A stretch of 18,536 nucleotides of DNA, from positions 1 to 18,536 of the forward strand of contig JBDSLU010000125.1 in NCBI GenBank assembly GCA_039916225.1. Direction: 5' to 3'. Origin of the DNA: JBDSLU01 sp039916225 (GTDB taxonomy: Bacteria; Acidobacteriota; Vicinamibacteria; Vicinamibacterales; Vicinamibacteraceae). Every line of letters starts with the position of its first letter. Within the stretch, counting starts at the first letter, position 1. Below the pieces are notes generated by a model, which did no database searches, had not been told where the DNA came from, and saw only the letters and a list, made by a program, of their open reading frames with translations. The position numbers and the translations under genes are program-made. Below, piece after piece: positions 6,011 to 12,658 of the stretch.

Positions 6011-8232
6011 TGCCAATGCGCTCCACACCCCTCTCACCCCGTCGTATCAGGACCGTGGCCAGTATGGCGACGACCGTGGTGCTGGCGCTCTTCGCCGGGC
6101 GCGCCATCGTGTCCAGCCAGGAACCGCAGGCGCCCACCGACGGTCCGACCTTCCGTGTCGGCACGCGCCTCGCGACCATCGACGCCGTCGTCGTCGACGA
6201 CAAGGGCCAGCACGTCACCGACCTCCGTCCCGAGGACTTCGAAGTCGTCGAGCGCGGCAAGAAACAGGCAGTGCGACAAGCGCTCTACGTCCAGGTCATT
6301 GGCCCCGATGGCCGGCCGGTTCCGCAACCGACGCTGGGCGGGGCGGCAGCGCCCGATACGCCAGGGCCGGCAGCCGAGACTGCTCGCGCCCGTCCCCTCG
6401 CCGGCGGCAGCGGCCTCGCCTCGGCGACGCGCAGTGGCCGCGTGCTGGCGATCGTCGTCGACGATCTCGGCCTCTCGCACGAGAGCACCGCCTACGTGCG
6501 GCAGATGCTGAATCGCTACGTCGACACCAAGGTCGCGCCGGGCGATCTCGTTGCCATCATCCGCACCGCCGGCGGCGTCGGCACCCTGCAGCAGTTCACA
6601 ACCGATCGCCGGCTGCTGCACGCGGCCATCGATCGCGTCCGCTATTCGCTGCAGAGCCGTTCTGGCGTGGCGGCCTTCGACGCCGTCGTGCCCGCCTCCA
6701 GCACCGCCCTGGTCAGCGGCAAAGGCCTGCCCATCGACGACCTGCGCGAAGAGATGGCCACCGCCGGCACGCTCGGCGCGCTCGAGTACGTCCTCCGCGG
6801 CATCGAGGCCCTGCCCGGCCGCAAGAGCGTGGTGTTCGTCTCCGAGGGCTTCAATCTCGGCGTCCGCGACGCCAAGGTGAGCCGCACCTGGCAGGCGTTC
6901 ACACGGGTGATGGACCGCGCCAATCGCGCCGGCGTCGTGGTGTATTCGATGGACGCACGCGGCCTGCAGACCACCGGGATGAGCGCCGAGGACGATCCGC
7001 AGACGCCGAAGATGTCGATGCCCGGGAGCACCGGAACGAGCGGCGCCGACATCCGGGAGACGATTACCAACGCTGGCCGCGATCGCAGGAAAGACCTGTT
7101 CGACTCGCAGGATTCGCTCGTCTACCTGGCGCAGCAGACCGGCGGGTTCGCCGTGCTGAACACCAACGATCTGACGGCCGGGATGATGCGCGTCGTCGAT
7201 GACACCCGGGGCTACTACCTTCTCGGCTTCGACACATCGATTCCGGTCAACGATCGCTGGGATCCGAACGACATCCACATCCGCATCACACGGCCGGGGC
7301 TCACCGTCCGGGCCCGGCGTGGTCTGTTCGGGCCCGCCGAGAAGGATCGTGCTCGCGATACGGCGCCGGCCGACCCGCTGGTCGCCGCCACCCTGTCGCC
7401 GTTCTCCACCGGCGCCATCGACGTGCGCCTGACCACCCTGTTCGCGCACGACGGCAAGGCCGGCTCCTACGTCCGCTCCCTGTTCTTCATCGACCCGGCC
7501 GGGCTGACGTTCGTCGACGGCGCCGACGGACGCAAGGAAGCCGACCTGTCGATGCTTCTGATGGCCATCGGCGACAACGGCCAGCCGGTCGGCCAGCTCC
7601 GCCTGCAGGTGCCGTTACGCCTCGACGAGGATGCCTATCGCCTGCTGCGGCAGCGCGGCCTCCTCTACAGCGCGCGGCTGCCGATCAAGGACGCCGGCGG
7701 CTATCAGATTCGCGCCGCGGTGCAGGACGATCGGTCGAAGGCGATCGGCAGCGGCGCCCAGTTCGTCGAGGTGCCGCAGGTCGGCAAGGATCGCGTCGCG
7801 CTGTCGGGCGTCGTGATGATGGACGTCGCGGTGGGCGGTCCGAACGCGGCAGGCGTCGCCCCCACGGCCCTCGCCACCGACGCCATCGCCGACGGCGTCC
7901 TCGGCGAGCCGGCGATCAAGATCTTCCGGCCCGGCACCGAGGTCGCCTACACCTTCGAAATCTACGACGGCCGCGGCAAGCGCAAGGAAGGGTTCTCGAC
8001 CCAGGCCACGCTGCTGCGCGACGGCAAGGCGTTCTACACCACGCCGCCGTCGCCGGTCGGCGCCGCGCCGGAGAGCGCGAAACCGATCGGGGCGGTCCCG
8101 GTCGGCGGCAAGCTATCGCTCGGGCGCGGCCTGCCGCGCGGCACCTACACACTGCAGGTCAGCGTCGCGCCGCAGTCGGGCCGGGACCGCAACCGGCAGG
8201 CGTCGCAGTGGGTCGATTTCGAAGTGCGGTAA
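6010..8232 (+). CDS. Exported VWFA-related Acidobacterial-domain protein, copy 2
   Basis: This is a 740-residue paralogue of the upstream protein, read from ATG 6010-6012 whose A is the last base of the previous TGA. ATG 6016 is a close alternative; with no clear Shine-Dalgarno, translation probably depends on termination of copy 1. The N-terminus has a basic region (RRIR) and a hydrophobic segment MATTVVLALFAGRAIV followed by SSQ, consistent with a signal peptide. The domain order is the same as copy 1: pre-VWA beta-domain about 45-75, VWA core from VLAIVVDDLGLS (145-156), SVVFVSEGFNLG, RGYYLLGF, then a long beta-rich C-terminal half ending WVDFEVR. The DxSxS site is again replaced by DDLGLS. 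Long blocks match copy 1 residue for residue, for example GDLVAIIRTAGGVGTLQQFT, so this is a tandem duplication. The linker after the first domain is shorter and less Pro-rich. Confidence 0.85.
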   Translation: MPMRSTPLSPRRIRTVASMATTVVLALFAGRAIVSSQEPQAPTDGPTFRVGTRLATIDAVVVDDKGQHVTDLRPEDFEVVERGKKQAVRQALYVQVIGPDGRPVPQPTLGGAAAPDTPGPAAETARARPLAGGSGLASATRSGRVLAIVVDDLGLSHESTAYVRQMLNRYVDTKVAPGDLVAIIRTAGGVGTLQQFTTDRRLLHAAIDRVRYSLQSRSGVAAFDAVVPASSTALVSGKGLPIDDLREEMATAGTLGALEYVLRGIEALPGRKSVVFVSEGFNLGVRDAKVSRTWQAFTRVMDRANRAGVVVYSMDARGLQTTGMSAEDDPQTPKMSMPGSTGTSGADIRETITNAGRDRRKDLFDSQDSLVYLAQQTGGFAVLNTNDLTAGMMRVVDDTRGYYLLGFDTSIPVNDRWDPNDIHIRITRPGLTVRARRGLFGPAEKDRARDTAPADPLVAATLSPFSTGAIDVRLTTLFAHDGKAGSYVRSLFFIDPAGLTFVDGADGRKEADLSMLLMAIGDNGQPVGQLRLQVPLRLDEDAYRLLRQRGLLYSARLPIKDAGGYQIRAAVQDDRSKAIGSGAQFVEVPQVGKDRVALSGVVMMDVAVGGPNAAGVAPTALATDAIADGVLGEPAIKIFRPGTEVAYTFEIYDGRGKRKEGFSTQATLLRDGKAFYTTPPSPVGAAPESAKPIGAVPVGGKLSLGRGLPRGTYTLQVSVAPQSGRDRNRQASQWVDFEVR

Positions 8233-8270
8233 ACGGACAGCTGATCGTCGGCCGGCGGGCGGCGGACCTG

Positions 8271-8275
8271 GGAGG
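8271..8275 (+). promoter_or_regulatory. Ribosome binding site for the frameshifted secreted-protein gene
   Basis: GGAGG lies 7 bases before ATG 8283. A good ribosome site directly before a clean signal peptide argues that the 5' part of the following interrupted gene is genuine. Confidence 0.6.
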
Positions 8276-8282
8276 CGACGAC

Positions 8283-9955
8283 ATGGCACGACGTGGGATG
8301 GACGCGGGATGGCTGGGGGTCGCGGCGCTGCTCCTCTGGGCGGCGCCGGGCGCAGCACAGGTCGTCCGCGGCCCCGAGCAGCCGGTCGAACCCGGAACCG
8401 CGGCGAGGTTCCAGATCGAGGTGCCGGAGACCTGGGCGACCGAGAGCGTGACCATGGATCCGCTGGGCACCGGCGCGGTCGATACGTTCGTCCAGCGAGG
8501 CCTCGCCGACAGCTACCAATGCCCGGCCGGGATGACCTGCTTCGGGATCGGCTTCTCCATCGGCTTCGTCCCACCAGGCGAGCGGACCCTCAGCTTCGTC
8601 GTCACCGGCGGCGGCCGCACCCCGGAACGCATCCCGCGACGCGCTACCGGCAGTACTTCGGCGACAGTTCGGCGGGTGACCGGCAGCGCATGTCCGCGTG
8701 CTTCGCCTCCACCAACAAGGACGGGTACGGCTGGATGCAGATCCGCCTCATCGGCGACGGAGGCCGGCAAATCGTCTGGTTCACCACCTACACGAGCTCG
8801 TTCCACTACGTGTGCCCCATGGACCTGACCAACGTGGTCGCCGACCGGGTCCTGGCGGTCGGGGTCGAATCCTACAACCCGATCGCGATCGCCCGGGAGC
8901 TGCAGGGGCGGGTCTACTTCGGCAGCCACGGCGCCGTCGCGCCATCGCGGACCTGGCACTTCGCCGAAGGTCCGTCGACGCGACCGGTCGACGTCTTCCT
9001 GCTCGCCTACAATCCGGGCGATACACCGGTCACCGCCACCTACACCTACTATCGCGCCGCCGGCGACGCGCCGAGCACCACGGAGCGGACGCTGCCGCCC
9101 GGGCGGACCACGGTGTGGGTGAACGCCGATGAGCCGCGGCTGGCGGGCGCCGACTACGCCGTCTCGGTGACGGCGAACGCGCCGATCCTCGTCGACCGCG
9201 GCCTGCGCTGGCACCCGCCGGGCCGCACCGCACCGCAGGAGTCGGTGCAGAACGGCACGGCCACGCCTTCGGCCGAGTGGTATTTCCCCCATCTCGAGGC
9301 CTACAAGCAGTCGGAGGAGCGCCTCGTCCTGGCCAACCCTGGCGACCAGGCCGCAGAGCTCGAGATCGCGGTCTACCTGACCAACGCCGGCCCGCGCGTG
9401 CTCCGTCAGACCGTAGCAGCGCGGTCGCGAATGGCGCTGCGGACGGCCGACTTCGGGGTCGACGCCGCCGCCGGGGTCCGCATCGTCTCGACCAACGGCG
9501 TCCGGCTCGTCGCCGAGCATACCCAGGAAGGGCTCGGCGCGGCCGCTGGCCGCTGGGCCGTCGCCGCACCTGGAGCCACCGCGGCGACGAGAACGTGGGC
9601 CGTGCCGACGACCCACGTCGAGCGAGGCAATCGTCTCGTGCTCTTCAACCCGTCCGATACCGAGGCGACGGTCGGCATCGACGGCAACCACTACAGCGGG
9701 TATTTCGACCTCGAGACGTCGACGCGGTTCTCGTTCAAGGTGCCCCCGCGCCGCTTGCGCATCATCGACATCGACGCGCTCGAGAATCCGGCCACCCGTG
9801 GCTACGGCGGGATCCGCTCGGCCATCGTCCGCAGCCTGCCCGACGACAAGGGCATCGCCGGCCCCAACATCGTGGTCGCGCGAACCGGACCGGCCGGGGC
9901 GCTCGATGTCGCGGTGGCCCGCGTCGAGACGTTCATCGCGACCCGGGTGGATTGA
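8283..9955 (+). pseudogene. Secreted beta-repeat protein with an apparent one-base frameshift
   Basis: The 5' part (ATG 8283) encodes a signal peptide (MARRGMDAGWLGVAALLLWAAPGAAQ pattern, cut probably after GAA or AAQ) and a first domain containing 'CPAGMTCFGIGFSIGFVPPGE'-type features, and stays convincing to about 8620. From there the protein-like signal continues in the frame one base back, starting near 'THPATRYRQYFGDSS', and runs to TGA 9953. Restoring one C in the CCCC run at 8620-8623 would give a continuous product of 557 residues. The 3' part shows three related units starting RTWHFAEG (from about 8950), AEWYFPHL (about 9270) and RTWAVPTT (about 9593), each followed by an 'L-x-NP' or 'A-Y-NPGD' strand; this resembles repeated beta-sandwich units of secreted bacterial proteins. 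It may be a real pseudogene, a phase-variable site or a sequencing error. It follows copy 2 of the VWFA pair by 50 bases and may be co-transcribed. Function unknown. Confidence 0.7.
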
Positions 9956-11120
9956 TCGGCGGCTGTGCCGCGGGAAGAGTGGGTCGCGTGGTGTCGCCCG
10001 CGCGGCGGGTGAACGGATGCGTGAACTGGCGCAGAAAGCCCGCCGGCACCGGACGCTCCGAGGCTACGCCGTAGCCTGACGGCCAGCGCCCGGCGGGCAG
10101 GTGGAACGTCCCGAACAGCCAATCGAGCACCGGCAGGTGGACGGCAAAGTTCTTGTCGACCGCCTCCGGCTCGATTCCGTGATGCCAGTGATGGAACCGC
10201 GGCGTCGCGACGACCCAGGCGAGGCGCCCGAACTCGAAGCGCACGTTGGCGTGAATGAACGTTGCCTGGACACTGACGAAGACGACGTAGGCCACGAGCG
10301 GTCCCTGATCGAAGCCGAGCACGTAAATCGGCACGTAGGTCAGGCCGCGCGTGACCGCAACGTCGATCAGGTGCAACCGAGCGCCGGCGAGCCAGTCCAT
10401 CGTCTCGGCCGAGTGGTGAATCTCGTGGAAGCGCCACAGCACCGGCACGCGGTGGAAGGCCCGGTGAATCCAGTACTGGCAGACGTCGGTGAGGGCGAGA
10501 ATCTCGACGAACTGCAGCGCCGCCGGCTGTCCAGCGATCCACGCCTGGAGGCGCGCGCTCGCCGCCCAGTCGAAGAAGATCATGGCCGGGCCCATCGTCA
10601 GCAGCGTCGTCAGCTGGAGCAGCAGCGCGCTCACGCCGAAGTACATCAAGTCGGTCCGCCAGGCCCGTCGGAAGACATCCTGCTCGGGGCGGAGTGCGAA
10701 GAGCCGCTCGATCGGCACGAACATGGCCGAGTAGATCATCAGCGACAGTAGGAACCAGTCGAGGCCGAGGAAGGGCCCCTCGGTCCTCTCACCGGAGACC
10801 GGCACCTGCGAGCCGCCCAGCAGCGCGGCCACCAGCGCGCAGGCCAGTCCGGTCGCGCCGAGCGCCTTGTTCCGCCGCAGCGTCACGCTGATGGCCCCCA
10901 GCACAAAGGCGCCGACCAGCACCAGGTGCAGGAGCGCGCGCATGTAGGGGAGCGGATAGAGCGCGCGCAGCTCAGGGACGGTGAACACCGACGGGAAGTG
11001 GAAGCAGACCACGGCGCCCAACCCGAGGGCCCCGAGGGCGGCGGCAAGGACGCCGCTGATCCAGCCAGTCCCGAAGGCCCGCGGCTCGATGGTCTGCAGC
11101 GTGAGTCGCCAGCGCCTCAC
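9933..11120 (-). CDS. Sterol desaturase/fatty acid hydroxylase-family di-iron membrane protein
   Basis: The protein has 395 residues from GTG 11120-11118, which overlaps the stop of the CarF-like gene (GTGA), so the two are translationally coupled. The N-terminal third has about four membrane segments (18-40, 63-80, 86-103, 119-140). The catalytic domain (about 150-345) carries the eight-histidine di-iron signature: H219-R-A-F-H223, H232-E-I-H235-H236, H290 in IHAN, and H310-H311-W-H313-H314. These motifs define the fatty acid hydroxylase superfamily (sterol desaturases, hydroxylases, alkylglycerol monooxygenase), which use O2 on a lipid chain or ring. The substrate cannot be read; the neighbour suggests an ether lipid or other phospholipid chain. 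The same frame stays open to 12740, but that extension is arginine-rich noise running under three other genes. The 3' end overlaps the convergent secreted-protein gene by 23 bases. Confidence 0.88.
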   Translation of the reverse strand: MRRWRLTLQTIEPRAFGTGWISGVLAAALGALGLGAVVCFHFPSVFTVPELRALYPLPYMRALLHLVLVGAFVLGAISVTLRRNKALGATGLACALVAALLGGSQVPVSGERTEGPFLGLDWFLLSLMIYSAMFVPIERLFALRPEQDVFRRAWRTDLMYFGVSALLLQLTTLLTMGPAMIFFDWAASARLQAWIAGQPAALQFVEILALTDVCQYWIHRAFHRVPVLWRFHEIHHSAETMDWLAGARLHLIDVAVTRGLTYVPIYVLGFDQGPLVAYVVFVSVQATFIHANVRFEFGRLAWVVATPRFHHWHHGIEPEAVDKNFAVHLPVLDWLFGTFHLPAGRWPSGYGVASERPVPAGFLRQFTHPFTRRAGDTTRPTLPAAQPPINPPGSR

Positions 11121-11854
11121 GGCACGGCCTCGTCGGCCCGGGGCACCATGCCGGTGAGACAGGTCACCACCCGCTCGAGTGCCGCGAACAGGCCGACCCG
11201 AGCTACCCAGGCGTTCGACCAGCCGGTGGTGATGCAGTAGTGCGTCGCGTAGGGTGATGCGTGGTGGACGCGATGGACGTCGGGCGGCAGCACCAGCCGG
11301 ACGCGCTGGAGCCACCGCACCAGCAGCGGCGGCGCCGGCATGTGCGCCCATTGGTGCACCTGGTTGGTGGGCAGCGCCCACGCGGCCCAGGCGGTCAGGA
11401 ACGCCGCGGCCGCACGACCGCCGGTGCTGTCGAGCGGCACGAGCCACGCCGCAATCAGGATGGGCAATGTCAGCAGCGCGACGTCGCCGTTGAGGTCGAG
11501 AAAGCTGCGGCCCAGCATGTCCTCGGGATTGAGATGATGGACCCGGAACGGACGCAGCACCCGAGGGCCGATGATCGGCAGCCGCTCGCGGCCCCAGGTG
11601 TCGGCCGCCCAGTGCACGAGTCCGGAGACGAAGTCGGCGGCGGCGCCTGCCGCCAGCACGACGAGGACGATCCACCACACCGCGCCGACGGCGGCCCCCA
11701 CTCGCACCACGAGGGTCGCGAGCAGCGCCCCAGCGGCAATGATGGCGGCGAGCTCGAAGGCGAGCGTCGCGAGCGACGCCGACCCGACCACCGGCCCGAC
11801 GGGCGACGCCGCGGCCAGGCCGGTTTCGCGGAGTGGCGCAGCGGGCTGATGCAT
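11117..11854 (-). CDS. carF: CarF/TMEM189-family plasmanylethanolamine-type lipid desaturase
   Basis: This is a 245-residue membrane protein of the Lipid_desat (Kua/TMEM189/CarF) family, whose characterised members introduce the vinyl-ether double bond that turns plasmanyl into plasmenyl lipids (plasmalogens) using O2. The histidine signature is intact: H81-W-A-A-D85, F103-R-V-H106-H107-x2-P110, N164-Q-V-H167-Q-W-A-H171, and H194-R-V-H197-H198-x2-P, followed by YCITTGW (206-212), which is strongly diagnostic. The 'FLDLNGD' stretch (118-124) matches the family's conserved Asn-Gly-Asp. Hydrophobic segments lie at about 28-50, 57-80, 125-140 and 145-161. ATG 11854 has GAGGAG just upstream, slightly close. 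The stop overlaps the GTG of the hydroxylase gene. In Myxococcus CarF also mediates light-induced carotenoid signalling; no carotenoid gene is seen here. The symbol is by family, not proven orthology. Confidence 0.87.
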   Translation of the reverse strand: MHQPAAPLRETGLAAASPVGPVVGSASLATLAFELAAIIAAGALLATLVVRVGAAVGAVWWIVLVVLAAGAAADFVSGLVHWAADTWGRERLPIIGPRVLRPFRVHHLNPEDMLGRSFLDLNGDVALLTLPILIAAWLVPLDSTGGRAAAAFLTAWAAWALPTNQVHQWAHMPAPPLLVRWLQRVRLVLPPDVHRVHHASPYATHYCITTGWSNAWVARVGLFAALERVVTCLTGMVPRADEAVP

Positions 11855-11875
11855 CGGCTCCTCGGGGCCGCGCCT

Positions 11876-12658
11876 CTATCGTGCCGTCAGGCGGGCGCGG
11901 GCCTTGTCGACGTCGCGGTGGAAGACGAACAGCGGATCGGGCTGGCCATTCGGGTCTTCGAAATTCCACGTCTTGCCGCCGCGGCGCTTCACTCGCAGCG
12001 ATTTCTTCAGGTAGTCGACGGTGAAGCCCTCGAGGTCGGCGAACGGCATCGTGAAGGCGTCGCCGGCGTTCGCCGTCTCGTAGCGCAACCCCGACGTGTC
12101 GGCGACTAGGCGTCCCGTGCAGGAACCCATGCCGTGCTTGTGGATCACCGCTACGCTGGCGTTCAGCCGGACGTCCTTGAACCTGACGTCGACGTCGGCC
12201 GGCGCCTCGCCGATCTCGACCGCCTGGGCGTGACCATCGTAGCCCTCGACCGAGACATTCAACCTGTGTGAGCCGGCTTCGAGGCCGTCGAGGTCGAGCG
12301 GCGTCGTGCCGAGGAACTTGCGATCCAGGAACACCGAGGCGCCGGGCACGTCGCTGCGGACGCGCAGGACGCCGCGGGTCGCCGTCGCGGGCGCCGGCGA
12401 GGACTCGGTAGACGGGCGCGTCGCCGTCGGGCGATCGCCGGCGGCGGGTGTGTCGCGCGGCCGCACCGGCTCGCGCGGCGGCGCAGGACGCGGTCGCGCG
12501 GGGGCGGATCGCGTCGCCGTCTCCGCCGGAGGCGGCGGCTGTCGCAGCGAGAGGACGAACCACGCACCGGCGGCGCAGATCGCCGCGCCGAGCGCCAGCA
12601 CCAGCAGCAGCGGCCCCCGGCGCGAGGGTGGGGCCGGCTCGTCGTCGAACACGCTCAT
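11876..12658 (-). CDS. PEGA-domain membrane protein with PH-like C-terminus
   Basis: The 260-residue protein has a short acidic cytoplasmic N-terminus (MSVFDDEP), one membrane helix at about 15-38, and an Ala/Pro/Arg-rich linker at about 39-93 that probably spans part of the periplasm. A PEGA domain follows at about 96-162, recognisable from GVLRVRSDVPGASVFLDRKF and GTTPLDLDGLEAGSHRLNV. The last hundred residues include 'VIHKHGMGSCTGRL' (171-184), 'FTMPFADLEGFTVDYLKKSLRV' features and KTWNF (229-233), a pattern I associate with PH-like modules in acidobacterial proteins. PEGA domains are surface or envelope beta-domains of unclear ligand. The ATG at 12658 overlaps the debranching-enzyme stop (ATGA), so expression is coupled. 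The CarF-like gene starts 21 bases downstream. No enzymatic role is evident. Confidence 0.82.
   Translation of the reverse strand: MSVFDDEPAPPSRRGPLLLVLALGAAICAAGAWFVLSLRQPPPPAETATRSAPARPRPAPPREPVRPRDTPAAGDRPTATRPSTESSPAPATATRGVLRVRSDVPGASVFLDRKFLGTTPLDLDGLEAGSHRLNVSVEGYDGHAQAVEIGEAPADVDVRFKDVRLNASVAVIHKHGMGSCTGRLVADTSGLRYETANAGDAFTMPFADLEGFTVDYLKKSLRVKRRGGKTWNFEDPNGQPDPLFVFHRDVDKARARLTAR

Noticed and set aside
8620..8640. Programmed -1 ribosomal frameshifting in the secreted-protein gene
   Set aside because: The site has no canonical X-XXY-YYZ slippery heptamer; a lost C in the CCCC run is simpler. I keep the frameshift itself as a finding.
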